From an uncultured Oscillospiraceae bacterium (GTDB lineage Bacteria > Bacillota > Clostridia > Oscillospirales > Oscillospiraceae), in the NCBI GenBank assembly GCA_944383165.1, contig CALWON010000010.1, forward strand, positions 1 to 41,993: 41,993 bases of DNA. Reading direction: 5' to 3'. A model generated the notes under the pieces. The model had not been told where the DNA came from. It worked only from the letters and a program-made list of their open reading frames with translations, and did not search any database. Position numbers and translations under genes: made by a program. Positions 23,862-34,675 of the stretch are shown here, piece after piece. The stretch's first letter is position 1. Each line of letters opens with the position of its first letter.

Positions 23862-23897
23862 CTTTTTTTTCAAAATCCGTTTTGTGATTTTGTAGGA

Positions 23898-23940
23898 TGT
23901 GGATACTATATGTGGAAAACTATGTGGAAAATGTGGAATT
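23898..23940. promoter_or_regulatory. Tandem cluster of DnaA-box-like nonamers
   Basis: TGTGGATAC (23898-23906), TGTGGAAAA (23911-23919), TGTGGAAAA (23923-23931) and TGTGGAATT (23932-23940) all point the same way. The first three differ from TGTGGATAA by one base and the last by two. The cluster lies between the typA promoter and the promoter of the 62-codon gene. Confidence 0.5.
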
Positions 23941-23963
23941 ACGAATTATTGTTCCAATTTGCC

Positions 23964-23992
23964 TTGACATCTTAGAACTTACGTTGTATACT
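23964..23992 (+). promoter_or_regulatory. Consensus promoter of the 62-codon gene
   Basis: TTGACA (23964-23969), a 17-base spacer and TATACT (23987-23992). One of the best promoter matches in the window. Confidence 0.82.
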
Positions 23993-24038
23993 CGTTTCAA
24001 ACATTAGTTCCCTTTTTATTTTTCAGGAGGTATGGACC

Positions 24039-24227
24039 ATGAAATCTATGACAACTCATCGGGATAATATCATTAATTTTTCAGATTATCACACAGATGT
24101 TCTGTCCTCATCTCCAAAATGCAAACCCAGTCCCTTCCACCAAATTGGCTTATTTTGGGAAACCTGTTCCTCCATTAGCATTATTGTGATGACAGTTGCA
24201 ATGACTGTCCATATTCTTTTGTCTTAA
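24039..24227 (+). CDS. Small tail-anchored membrane protein, 62 residues, unknown
   Basis: No family recognised. The polar N-terminal 40 residues (rich in Ser, His, Asp, with Cys28) lead to a C-terminal hydrophobic helix, SISIIVMTVAMTVHILL, that ends the protein, giving a tail-anchored topology. A perfect AGGAGG lies eight bases before the ATG, and a near-consensus promoter with a cluster of DnaA-box-like sites lies upstream, so I treat it as a real gene. It is followed by a second small gene after 65 bases. Confidence 0.68.
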   Translation: MKSMTTHRDNIINFSDYHTDVLSSSPKCKPSPFHQIGLFWETCSSISIIVMTVAMTVHILLS

Positions 24228-24262
24228 TCCAGAAAATTCGACAAAATATGACATAGTTGTGG

Positions 24263-24271
24263 TGTTATAAT
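24263..24271 (+). promoter_or_regulatory. Possible extended -10 promoter of the 55-codon gene
   Basis: TGTTATAAT fits an extended -10 (TG, one base, TATAAT). I see no matching -35 at the usual distance. Confidence 0.4.
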
Positions 24272-24292
24272 GCAAATACAGGAGGAGTTGTT

Positions 24293-24460
24293 GTGACTGA
24301 ATTGGAATACCAAATTCGGCAAGAAATTGCCCAAACCATTTTACAGGAATCCCTGCTCCCTCTGCATATGATTGCCCATTGGTGTGGGCTGACACAGCAA
24401 GATGTGGCACATCTGAGCAAACAAGTGCAACGTACCACCCGATTCCATCTCCCTACATAA
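24293..24460 (+). CDS. Small protein, 55 residues, possible helix-turn-helix
   Basis: No family recognised. The start is GTG at 24293 with AGGAGG seven to nine bases upstream; the only earlier in-frame start has no ribosome site. The sequence is amphipathic helical (LEYQIRQEIAQTILQESLL) and then LHMIAHWCGLTQQDVAHLSKQV, which could be a helix-turn-helix. A strong terminator follows two bases after the stop codon, supporting a real transcript. Confidence 0.6.
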   Translation: MTELEYQIRQEIAQTILQESLLPLHMIAHWCGLTQQDVAHLSKQVQRTTRFHLPT

Positions 24461-24461
24461 C

Positions 24462-24498
24462 AAACTGCACCCCCTTACATTGCAAGGGGGTGCAGTTT
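24462..24498. terminator. Bidirectional terminator between the 55-codon gene and glyS
   Basis: AAACTGCACCCCCTT (24462-24476) and AAGGGGGTGCAGTTT (24484-24498) form a 15-pair stem with a seven-base loop. Confidence 0.88.
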
Positions 24499-24512
24499 GT
24501 GTTTATTTGTGC

Positions 24513-25934
24513 TTAATAGAAAAGATGCTCATCAAGCCAAGCTTTCAGCTGAGAAATGGGGATACGTACCTGTTCCATTGTATCCCGGTTTCGGATGGTA
24601 ACGGCGTTGTCTGCCTCCTCTGTTTCGCTCCCCACAGTCTGGAAGTCCACTGTAATACAGTAAGGAGTACCAATTTCATCTTGGCGGCGGTAGCGTTTTC
24701 CAATGGAGCCTGTGTCATCGTAATCCACCATAAAATATTTGCTGAGTTCTGTCTGGATTTCTTGTGCTTTTGCGCCTAACTTTTTGGAAAGGGGCAGAAC
24801 AGCACACTTATATGGTGCCAGTGCAGGGTGCAAACGAAGTACCGTACGTACATCGTTCTTTTCTGCATCCACCACTTCTTCATCGTAGGCATCTACCAAA
24901 AATGCCAACGTAACACGATCAGCACCCAAAGAGGGTTCAATGACATAGGGAATATAGTGTTCATTTTTCTCTTGGTCAAAATAGGTCATATCCTTGCCAG
25001 AAGTGGTTTGGTGGGCCGTCAGGTCAAAGTCGGTCCGGCTTGCTACGCCCCATAGCTCACCCCAGCCAAATGGGAACATAAATTCAAAGTCTGTGGTGGC
25101 ATTGGAATAGTGGGACAGCTCCTCAGGGTCATGGTCTCTCAGACGCAAATTCTCATCCTTTACTCCCAATCCCAGCAGCCACTGGTGGCAGAACTGCTTC
25201 CAGTAAGCAAACCACTCCAGTTCTGTGCCAGGGGTACAGAAAAATTCCAATTCCATCTGCTCAAATTCACGGGTACGGAAGGTGAAATTACCAGGTGTAA
25301 TTTCATTGCGGAAGGACTTACCTACCTGGCACACACCAAAGGGCAGCTTTCGTCTGGTGGTGCGCTGTACATTCTGGAAGTTCACAAAAATACCCTGTGC
25401 AGTCTCTGGTCTCAAATACACTGTATTTTTTGCATCCTCTGTCACACCCTGGAAGGTCTTAAACATCAGATTGAACTGGCGAATCTCAGTCCAGTTGTGC
25501 TTGCCACAGGTGGGGCATGGGATCTGATACTCATCCACAAACGCCTTCATTTCTGCCTGGGAGAAGGCATCCACTGGCTTTTCCAAAGTGTAGTTGTTTT
25601 CTGCACACCAGTCTTCAATGACTTTGTCTGCACGGAAACGCTCCTTACACTCTTTGCAGTCCATCAGAGGGTCAGAAAAGCCACCTACATGACCAGAAGC
25701 AACCCACACCTGTGGATTCATCAGAATCGAGGCATCCAGTCCCACATTGTATGGATTTTCCTGCACAAATTTCTTCCACCATGCTTTTTTTACATTGTTT
25801 TTCAGTTCCACACCCAAAGGACCATAATCCCATGTATTGGCAAGCCCTCCATAAATTTCAGAGCCAGAGAAAATAAACCCCCTGCCTTTACAGAGTGCAA
25901 CAATTTTATCCATTGTCTTTTCCGTGTTTTTCAT
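24513..25934 (-). CDS. glyS: Glycyl-tRNA synthetase, single-chain dimeric type
   Basis: Class II enzyme that charges tRNA(Gly); this is the homodimeric archaeal/eukaryal-type form found in many Firmicutes, not the two-subunit GlyQS. 473 residues. [25 protein letters not shown] opens the catalytic domain, CKEC and CPTC form a likely zinc site in the insertion, [12 protein letters not shown] and [34 protein letters not shown] are motif 2, EPSLGADRV motif 3, and the anticodon-binding domain follows. The second ATG (25932-25934) is best spaced from AAAGGAG. A T-box precedes it. It uses the minus strand toward the terminus like its rightward neighbours. Confidence 0.96.
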   Translation of the reverse strand: MKNTEKTMDKIVALCKGRGFIFSGSEIYGGLANTWDYGPLGVELKNNVKKAWWKKFVQENPYNVGLDASILMNPQVWVASGHVGGFSDPLMDCKECKERFRADKVIEDWCAENNYTLEKPVDAFSQAEMKAFVDEYQIPCPTCGKHNWTEIRQFNLMFKTFQGVTEDAKNTVYLRPETAQGIFVNFQNVQRTTRRKLPFGVCQVGKSFRNEITPGNFTFRTREFEQMELEFFCTPGTELEWFAYWKQFCHQWLLGLGVKDENLRLRDHDPEELSHYSNATTDFEFMFPFGWGELWGVASRTDFDLTAHQTTSGKDMTYFDQEKNEHYIPYVIEPSLGADRVTLAFLVDAYDEEVVDAEKNDVRTVLRLHPALAPYKCAVLPLSKKLGAKAQEIQTELSKYFMVDYDDTGSIGKRYRRQDEIGTPYCITVDFQTVGSETEEADNAVTIRNRDTMEQVRIPISQLKAWLDEHLFY

Positions 25935-25951
25935 GTCCATAACTCCTTTTC

Positions 25952-25987
25952 AAAAAATCAACGCCCTGAGCCAACCGGCTCAGGGCG
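25952..25987 (-). terminator. Regulated terminator of the glyS T-box
   Basis: GCCCTGAGCC (25963-25972) pairs with GGCTCAGGGC (25977-25986), followed on the minus strand by GTTGATTTTTTG. Confidence 0.88.
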
Positions 25988-26183
25988 AATGTAAGCATCC
26001 GTGGTTCCACCTGAATTTGTGTTCAAAAACACACACTCAACCCCAATAACGGCGGGTACCGGCAGACCATTTCCTGTCCACACTCCAGAGTGCCTTCCCG
26101 CCCTGCCCTTGAAGGATTTTCACCAGCCATCCTCTCTCTTAACTCAGACAATAGGGGTACTGTTCTCTTTCAGCATTTTTGTA
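25952..26183 (-). promoter_or_regulatory. Glycine T-box leader of glyS
   Basis: On the minus strand I read AGTA, AGAGAGGATGGCTGGTGAAAATCC (Stem I distal part), then GAAGGCACTC where GGC is the likely glycine specifier, then the T-box AGGTGGAACCACGG, and finally the terminator. It has its own promoter (26190-26218). Uncharged tRNA(Gly) would favour glyS expression. Confidence 0.92.
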
Positions 26184-26189
26184 TTTTGC

Positions 26190-26218
26190 ATTGTATGACA
26201 GAACGTCACCAATGTCAA
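26190..26218 (-). promoter_or_regulatory. SigA-type promoter of glyS
   Basis: On the minus strand TTGACA (26213-26218) and TACAAT (26190-26195) are separated by 17 bases. Confidence 0.78.
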
Positions 26219-26251
26219 GACTATTTTTTCCTGAACCCAAAAGGCAAGTGG

Positions 26252-26695
26252 TTACAAAAGTTTATACTGTTGGCTTTGCGCCACTGCCAGTTCATCACAT
26301 CGGTTGTTGAATGGATTGCTGGCATGTCCTTTGACCCAGTGGAGATTGACCTTGTGATACTCGCATAAGATCAATAATTTTTCCCATAAATCTGGGTTCA
26401 AAGCAGGCTTTTTATCACTTTTAACCCAGCCTTTTGCCCTCCAGCCTTTGGCCCAGCCTTTTTGCAGTGCATCAATGACATATTTGGAATCAGAGTACAA
26501 TTCTACTGTACATGGCTCCTTCAAGGCTTCCAGTGCAGAAATCACCCCCATCAACTCCATACGGTTGTTGGTGGTCTGCTTTTCCCCACCGGAAAGCTCT
26601 TTTTGGTGACCTCCATACATAAGGATTGCACCCCAACCCCCTGGACCTGGATTGCCAGAACAGGCTCCATCGGTATAGATTGTCACGGTTTTCAT
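26252..26695 (-). CDS. rnhA: Ribonuclease HI
   Basis: Cuts RNA in RNA-DNA hybrids, for primer and R-loop removal. 147 residues, E. coli-like length with the basic handle ([18 protein letters not shown]). Catalytic acids D9 ([11 protein letters not shown]), E47 (NRMELMG), D69 (SDSKYV) and D134 plus H124 (VKGHAS) are all present. AGGAGG lies six bases upstream. It starts 28 bases after gyrA and is probably the last gene of the dnaN-gyrA operon. Confidence 0.95.
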   Translation of the reverse strand: MKTVTIYTDGACSGNPGPGGWGAILMYGGHQKELSGGEKQTTNNRMELMGVISALEALKEPCTVELYSDSKYVIDALQKGWAKGWRAKGWVKSDKKPALNPDLWEKLLILCEYHKVNLHWVKGHASNPFNNRCDELAVAQSQQYKLL

Positions 26696-26723
26696 GGTTC
26701 CCTCCTATGGGATATGGACCGCT

Positions 26724-29243
26724 TTACTGTCCTGTTTCCTGTGGGTTCTGAGGTGCCTCCCCTTGCTCCTGGGCATCCCCATCTTCCTCATGCTCTGCCA
26801 GTGCAATGGAGATGACCTGATCCTCTGCCTCTTTAAAACGCATCACAATGACCCCCTGTGTGGCCCGTCCTGCAGTGCGGATGGCATCCACATGGGTCCG
26901 GATTAAGATACCAGCAGAGGTGACAACCAGTAAATCTTCACTGCCATCAACCACCTTAATCCCGACAACAGCACCTGTTTTTTCTGTTACCATGTAGTTT
27001 TTAATTCCAATCCCACCACGGTTGGTCACACGGTACTCCTCTACCGCAGTACGCTTTCCATATCCGTTTTCTGTAATTGACAGCACCGTTTTCCCCTCTG
27101 TTACACGCGCTGCACCAATAACATAATCGCCCTCACGCAATTTAATGCCGCGTACACCATAGGCGTCTCGTCCCATTACACGCACATCATTTTCATCAAA
27201 GCATACTGCCATTCCATCGTGGGTTGCAATCAGGACTTTTTTGGTTCCATCCGTCTGGCGTACCTCCACCAACTGGTCATCTTCATCCATTTTAATGGCC
27301 CGTATGCCATTATTTCGGATATTCTTCAGGGCAGAGAGGGCTATTCTTTTGACCACTCCCTTACGGGTAACCATAACCAGATAGCTTTCTTGCTCCATTT
27401 CCTCCACATGGAGCATAACCTGTACCCGCTCGCCCCCTTCTACCTGTAAAATATTCACAATATTGGTGCCCTTGGCTGCTTTTCCTGACTCTGGAATCTG
27501 GTAGCCTTTCTTTTTATACACCTTTCCTGTATCTGTAAAAAAGAGAATGGTGTCGTGGGTGGAGGCTGTAAATACACTGTTTACATAATCTTCTTCCCGA
27601 GTGGTAATGCCCTTTTTCCCCATGCCACCTTTGGATTGCGCTGCATATTCACTGGCTGAAGTGCGTTTAATATACCCTGCCTGTGTCATAGTAAAGACGC
27701 ACTGTTCCTCCTCAATCAGGTCTTCAATGTCAATGTCATTTTCCGCAAAGGCAATTTCTGTCTTCCGTTCATCGCCATATTTATCCCGGATTTCTATGAG
27801 TTCCTCTTTTAACACACCACGCAGCATCTCCTCGCTGGACAGCAACTGGTCGAAATAGGCAATTTTCTGTTGCAGCTGTTCATATTCTGCTTCCAGCTTC
27901 TCCTTCTCCAGTCCCTGCAAACGCTTGAGCTGCATATCCAAAATAGCCTGAGCCTGGATCTCATCCAATCCAAATCGCTCCATCAGTTTTGCTTTGGCAT
28001 CGTCATAGCTTGTACGGATGATATGGATTACCTCATCAATATGATCCTGTGCAATTAACAGCCCTTTCAGTAGGTGTGCCCGTTCCTGTGCCTTTTTGCG
28101 GTCATATTGAGTCCGGCGTGTAATTACCTGCTCTTGGAAGGCAATGTATTCATCCAATATTTCACGTAGGGTGAGAATTTTAGGCTGACGTTGGTTGTTT
28201 ACCAATGCCAACATCACCACCGCAAAGGTAGTTTGCATTTGGGTCTGGGCAAACAGGCGGTTGAGTACCACCTGTGGATTGGCATCTTTTTTCAGTTCAA
28301 TGACAATCCGCATACCCTTTTTGCCGTCAGATTCATCACGTAGCCCAGAAATCCCATCTATCTTTTTATCCTTGACCTGGTCCGCAATATTCTCTACCAG
28401 GCGGGATTTATTCACCTGATAAGGCAGCTCAGTCACAATAATCCGGGTTCTCCCGTTACCAAACTCCTCCATTTCCGTTCTTGCACGGACACGGATATGC
28501 CCTTTTCCGGTGCCATAGGCAGCACGAATGCCACTGCGCCCCATGATGATTCCCTTGGTTGGGAAATCTGGTCCTTTCACATGCTCCATCAAATCGTCCA
28601 GTGTTGCATCCCGGTTTTCCAGGACACAGATGGTAGCATTGATGACCTCTTTTAAATTATGGGGCGGAATGTTGGTGGTCATACCCACCGCAATACCACT
28701 GGAACCGTTCACCAGCAAATTTGGGAAACGGGAAGGCATGACACGGGGTTCTTTGCTGCTTTCATCAAAGTTTGGGTCCCAGTCAACGGTATCCTTTTCA
28801 ATATCACGCAACAGCTCATTTGCAATTTTGGACATACGGGCTTCTGTGTAGCGGTATGCAGCAGCTGGGTCTCCGTCAATGGAGCCAAAGTTACCATGAC
28901 CATCGACCAGACAGTAGCGCATAGAGAAGTCCTGTCCCAAACGCACCATTGCATCATAGACAGAGGCATCACCATGGGGGTGGTACTTACCCAGCACATC
29001 ACCCACACAGGTGGCGGACTTTTTGAATGGCTTATCACTAGTGAGCCCACTTTCATACATGGAATACAAAATACGTCTGTGGACTGGCTTTAATCCATCC
29101 CGTACATCAGGCAGTGCCCTACCTACGATGACCGACATTGCGTATTCAATATACGCATTTTCCATCTCATGTTCCAGATTGATATTGACAATTTTCTGGT
29201 TAGGAAAGGAAATATCAATCGCTTCCTTTTCGTTCTTTGCCAT
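26724..29243 (-). CDS. gyrA: DNA gyrase subunit A
   Basis: Breakage-reunion subunit of gyrase (A2B2), which introduces negative supercoils. 839 residues. Catalytic Tyr132 lies in [11 protein letters not shown], the winged-helix region reads [22 protein letters not shown], and six C-terminal blades follow a GyrA box variant [10 protein letters not shown] (about 556-565). The position equivalent to E. coli Ser83 is Ala93; Asp87 is conserved as D97. The C-terminal tail is acidic and Gln-rich. AAGGAGG precedes the ATG. gyrB ends 13 bases upstream. Confidence 0.97.
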   Translation of the reverse strand: MAKNEKEAIDISFPNQKIVNINLEHEMENAYIEYAMSVIVGRALPDVRDGLKPVHRRILYSMYESGLTSDKPFKKSATCVGDVLGKYHPHGDASVYDAMVRLGQDFSMRYCLVDGHGNFGSIDGDPAAAYRYTEARMSKIANELLRDIEKDTVDWDPNFDESSKEPRVMPSRFPNLLVNGSSGIAVGMTTNIPPHNLKEVINATICVLENRDATLDDLMEHVKGPDFPTKGIIMGRSGIRAAYGTGKGHIRVRARTEMEEFGNGRTRIIVTELPYQVNKSRLVENIADQVKDKKIDGISGLRDESDGKKGMRIVIELKKDANPQVVLNRLFAQTQMQTTFAVVMLALVNNQRQPKILTLREILDEYIAFQEQVITRRTQYDRKKAQERAHLLKGLLIAQDHIDEVIHIIRTSYDDAKAKLMERFGLDEIQAQAILDMQLKRLQGLEKEKLEAEYEQLQQKIAYFDQLLSSEEMLRGVLKEELIEIRDKYGDERKTEIAFAENDIDIEDLIEEEQCVFTMTQAGYIKRTSASEYAAQSKGGMGKKGITTREEDYVNSVFTASTHDTILFFTDTGKVYKKKGYQIPESGKAAKGTNIVNILQVEGGERVQVMLHVEEMEQESYLVMVTRKGVVKRIALSALKNIRNNGIRAIKMDEDDQLVEVRQTDGTKKVLIATHDGMAVCFDENDVRVMGRDAYGVRGIKLREGDYVIGAARVTEGKTVLSITENGYGKRTAVEEYRVTNRGGIGIKNYMVTEKTGAVVGIKVVDGSEDLLVVTSAGILIRTHVDAIRTAGRATQGVIVMRFKEAEDQVISIALAEHEEDGDAQEQGEAPQNPQETGQ

Positions 29244-29256
29244 TTCTATTTCCTCC

Positions 29257-31516
<2,260 letters not shown>

Positions 31517-31533
31517 GGTATCCCTCCAGCCTG

Positions 31534-31845
31534 TCACTTCAACTTCTTTTTTGGAATGACTTTTGGTCCCCAGAAGTATCTCCATAGCCTGACCCCAAAC
31601 CAGCACCCCAATAACAGAAAGCTAAACGGAATTCCAGGAACCAATAAAAGCTGCGTTACAGGGGATACGGTATCTGATGTCCACAGGTTCCATCGGATGG
31701 TGGCGATTATCCCTGCCATACATAGGGCAGCAATCGGGAACACCCATTTACACCACCGCTTTCGTGTTTTTTTACTGACCATGTACTCTATAACCAACCC
31801 AACTATCATTGGTAAAAGGCACAGCAACCCTAGCAAAACAGGCAC
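31534..31845 (-). CDS. Small membrane protein of unknown function between recF and remB
   Basis: 103 residues starting with GTG (31843-31845), preceded by GGGAGGG six bases upstream. Three hydrophobic segments (about 2-21, 35-50, 65-84) and a basic tail ending PKVIPKKKLK. No family recognised. It lies 12 bases after recF and 17 before remB, so it belongs to the dnaN-gyrA operon. Confidence 0.72.
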   Translation of the reverse strand: MPVLLGLLCLLPMIVGLVIEYMVSKKTRKRWCKWVFPIAALCMAGIIATIRWNLWTSDTVSPVTQLLLVPGIPFSFLLLGCWFGVRLWRYFWGPKVIPKKKLK

Positions 31846-31857
31846 TGCTATCCCTCC

Positions 31858-32979
31858 CTACATGTGTGCTTTCTGTTCTATCACCTTTCCTCCATGTATC
31901 TGAAAGGTCTTTCCAATTTCTAAACCATGCAATTTTTCCGGTTCACAACAAGTAATAAAAATTTGCCCACCTTGAATATGATTTAGGACAAATGCTTGTC
32001 GTCCTGCATCTAATTCGGAAAGTACATCATCCAATAATAAAACCGGATATTCCCCAGTTTCTTGAAAAAATAGCTCACGTTGTGCTAATTTTAGAGACAA
32101 TGCCGCTGTTCTTGTCTGTCCTTGGGAACCAAACTGTTTTGCCAACTGCCCATTGATCGAAACCAGCAAATCATCTTTGTGGGGTCCAGTCAAGCACTGT
32201 CGAGATTCTAATTCCGCTGCCCTGTGGCTATTTTGGTGTTGCAGTATCCACTCAAACAGTGTGCCAACGGATGCCATATCATCCTGAATGGTGGAAACCG
32301 TGGCATATTCCAAAGAGAGGGCATCCCTCCCACCACAAAAATCGCAGTGAATAGCAGATGCAGTTTCCTTCAGCCTTTTCACAAAATGTGCACGATAGTG
32401 GACAATCATCGCCCCTGTTTGAGCCATACGAAAATTAAAGTCATCTAATGTGTCTAATAGCGAGGGATGGTCCTTCCAATCCCTCAAAATCCTCGTTTTA
32501 TGTTCATATAACCTCTGGTACTCTGACAGTGCTTGGGCGTACCGGGGACGTAGTTGACAAATTGACTGGTCTAAAAAACGCCTGCGTGCAACGGCACCAT
32601 CGCGAATGAGTGCCAAATCTTCTGGGCAAAACAGGACAGTATGCAAAATACCACACAGCTCCCCTGCCGTTTTCAACCGCACACCATTGGAATACAGTTG
32701 CCTTGTTCTCCCTCTCATAAGCTTTGCTTCCAGACAGAATGCGCGGTTTCTGCTCTCGATTTGCCCTCGAATCACCGCACATTCTGTCTGAAACTGTATT
32801 AACTCCTTGTCATATCGTGCACGATGGGAATGGGCAGTAGACAAATAGGTCACTGCTTCCAGCAAATTAGTCTTTCCCTGTGCGTTATCTCCATAGATAA
32901 AGTTTACTTTTGGATGAAACTCTGATTCAAAATGGGAATAATTACGAAACTGCTCTAGTTGCAGCCCTTGGACAATCAT
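31858..32979 (-). CDS. recF: DNA replication and repair protein RecF
   Basis: SMC-like ATPase that loads RecA at gaps. 373 residues. Walker A is [14 protein letters not shown], the signature region [16 protein letters not shown], and Walker [13 protein letters not shown]. The ATG overlaps the yaaA stop region by four bases. A GGAG 11 bases upstream lies within yaaA. Conserved place after yaaA. Confidence 0.95.
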   Translation of the reverse strand: MIVQGLQLEQFRNYSHFESEFHPKVNFIYGDNAQGKTNLLEAVTYLSTAHSHRARYDKELIQFQTECAVIRGQIESRNRAFCLEAKLMRGRTRQLYSNGVRLKTAGELCGILHTVLFCPEDLALIRDGAVARRRFLDQSICQLRPRYAQALSEYQRLYEHKTRILRDWKDHPSLLDTLDDFNFRMAQTGAMIVHYRAHFVKRLKETASAIHCDFCGGRDALSLEYATVSTIQDDMASVGTLFEWILQHQNSHRAAELESRQCLTGPHKDDLLVSINGQLAKQFGSQGQTRTAALSLKLAQRELFFQETGEYPVLLLDDVLSELDAGRQAFVLNHIQGGQIFITCCEPEKLHGLEIGKTFQIHGGKVIEQKAHM

Positions 32980-33191
32980 TGGACGGTCAACTCCAATTCT
33001 TGATCAATGACTGCCACATCTCCTGGACGCATTTTCTTCCCTCGCATGGTACAAAGTTCCCCATTGACTTGTACCCTGCCCTCTTGAATGATTTGTTTTG
33101 CATCTCCACCTGTTTCTACTGCACCTGCAAATTTTAGCAAATCTTGTAATTTAATAAATTCTGTGTGGATTTGCACCTGTTCTTGTTCCAT
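32976..33191 (-). CDS. yaaA: S4-domain RNA-binding protein YaaA/RlbA
   Basis: 71 residues, one S4 domain: [22 protein letters not shown], then [25 protein letters not shown]. It is the small protein that sits between dnaN and recF throughout Firmicutes and is thought to act in ribosome assembly. GAGAGG lies five bases before the ATG. The end overlaps recF. Confidence 0.92.
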   Translation of the reverse strand: MEQEQVQIHTEFIKLQDLLKFAGAVETGGDAKQIIQEGRVQVNGELCTMRGKKMRPGDVAVIDQELELTVQ

Positions 33192-33266
33192 AGACACCTC
33201 TCAATTTTTAAGCAAGTTCTTTCTTTTTTTCTTGCGTTTTTTGTTTTCGGTATACAAGTTGTAATT

Positions 33267-34367
33267 TTACTTTAGACGGATTGGCAGCACCATAAAAATG
33301 AAGTTTTCTTCCCCCTCTGCTGGTAAAATAACACATGGTGCAACATCGGAGGAAAGTTCCAATCGAATGTGATTGGTGGGAACCATTCTTATAGCATCCA
33401 AGATATATTTGTGGTTAAATCCAATTTCCAAGTTTTCGCCATTTCCCTCTGTTTCACATTGATCTTCTGCATCTCCCACGCCTGTCTGTGTCTTTACAGT
33501 CATCATGTGGTCCCCAAATGTACAACGTAGAGGGCTTTTTAGTTTGTCGTTCATAATGAGTGAGACTCGCTCCAGCGAAAGTAGCATTTTTTTTGCATCA
33601 CAAGGGATAAAAATGCTGTTATTTCTTGGGATAGCATTTTTGTAAGCAAGAAAGTCTCCTTCTAATCTTCGGGATACCAAAATCATATCATTCATTTGAA
33701 ATAGAATATGTTTATCTCCTTGACAAATGGTGACTTCTCCGTCTCCAGAGCAAATTTTTTCTACTTCTGTCAATGCAGAACCGGGGACAATAAAGGAAAA
33801 TTCATCGTCACCCTCTACTTTGGTCACAGTTTCTTTTCGCAGTGCTAGGCGGAAGCCATCCACAGATACCACAGTCAGTTGGTTGTGGTGTACGTCAAAC
33901 AGAGAACCTGTGTGTACAGGTCTTGCTTCGCTGGTACTAATTGCAAACAGGGTATGGCTAAGCATAGATTTTAGGGTAGACTGTGGAAGTGTAATTGCAT
34001 TTTTCTGTTCTACTTTGGGAAGTTCTGGAAATTCCTGTGGATCAATTCCTAAGATATTATACTCACTCATTCCGCATTTTATATTGATTTTTGTACCATT
34101 ATTGTTGAAATATACAATATCATCAGGCATTTTTCGGATAATTTCGCAAAAAAGTCTGGTTGGAACTACTAGAGAACCTGTGTTTGTAATGTCAGCAGGA
34201 ATTGTTGCACGAATTCCAGTTTCTAGGTTATATCCAGTAAATTGTAAAGATGTGGAAGCTTCAATCAGAATTCCTTCCATTGCTCCAATGGTACTTTTGG
34301 ATGCAGTTGCTCTGGATGTAATAGTAAGAGCGGTATTGAGCAGTGTTTTTTCGCAGGAGAAGTTCAT
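33267..34367 (-). CDS. dnaN: DNA polymerase III beta subunit (sliding clamp)
   Basis: Ring-shaped dimer that tethers the polymerase. 366 residues, three similar domains, starting MNFSCEKTLLNTALTITSRAT and ending EENFIFMVLPIRLK, a typical clamp C-terminus. The start at 34365-34367 has AAGGAGG seven bases upstream; the in-frame ATG 56 codons earlier lies in oriC and is not used. yaaA follows after 75 bases. Confidence 0.96.
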   Translation of the reverse strand: MNFSCEKTLLNTALTITSRATASKSTIGAMEGILIEASTSLQFTGYNLETGIRATIPADITNTGSLVVPTRLFCEIIRKMPDDIVYFNNNGTKINIKCGMSEYNILGIDPQEFPELPKVEQKNAITLPQSTLKSMLSHTLFAISTSEARPVHTGSLFDVHHNQLTVVSVDGFRLALRKETVTKVEGDDEFSFIVPGSALTEVEKICSGDGEVTICQGDKHILFQMNDMILVSRRLEGDFLAYKNAIPRNNSIFIPCDAKKMLLSLERVSLIMNDKLKSPLRCTFGDHMMTVKTQTGVGDAEDQCETEGNGENLEIGFNHKYILDAIRMVPTNHIRLELSSDVAPCVILPAEGEENFIFMVLPIRLK

Positions 34368-34439
34368 GGGGATGCCTCCTTGGTTTTTGTCTCTTTTAAA
34401 AGAGAGGAAAGGTTTATCATTCGTAATAGTAGTCCGTAG

Positions 34440-34675
34440 TAGAAAAAAATGTGGAAAAGTGTCGAAAAGCGTTGGGGCAGTTAAAGTTTCGCATCCACAG
34501 GGGGTGTGGAGAAAATCGGTGGCTTGTCCACACACTGCACCCGCTTAAAAAGTTTTCCACATATGGAACCGACTTATCCACAATTAAGTGTGGATAAAAA
34601 AGAGAAAAAATCACAGCTTATTCCCGGTGCTATTGGAAATAAACTTGCATAAAAATACATTATATAAATAAATAT
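34440..34675. other. oriC: Probable chromosomal replication origin oriC (dnaA-dnaN intergenic)
   Basis: DnaA boxes: TGTGGAAAA (34450-34458), TGTCGAAAA (34460-34468), GCATCCACA (34491-34499), TGTGGAGAA (34505-34513), TTGTCCACA (34524-34532), TTTTCCACA (34553-34561), and the perfect TTATCCACA (34574-34582) and TGTGGATAA (34589-34597) facing each other. The AT-rich stretch from about 34598 to 34680 is a candidate unwinding element. Gene context (dnaA, dnaN) agrees. Confidence 0.9.

Noticed and set aside
25110..25994. Plus-strand open frame of 294 codons
   Set aside because: Antisense to glyS and its leader; no ribosome site and no recognisable protein features.
33727..34548. Plus-strand open frame of 273 codons
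   Set aside because: Antisense to dnaN and part of oriC; composition reflects the complementary strand of dnaN.
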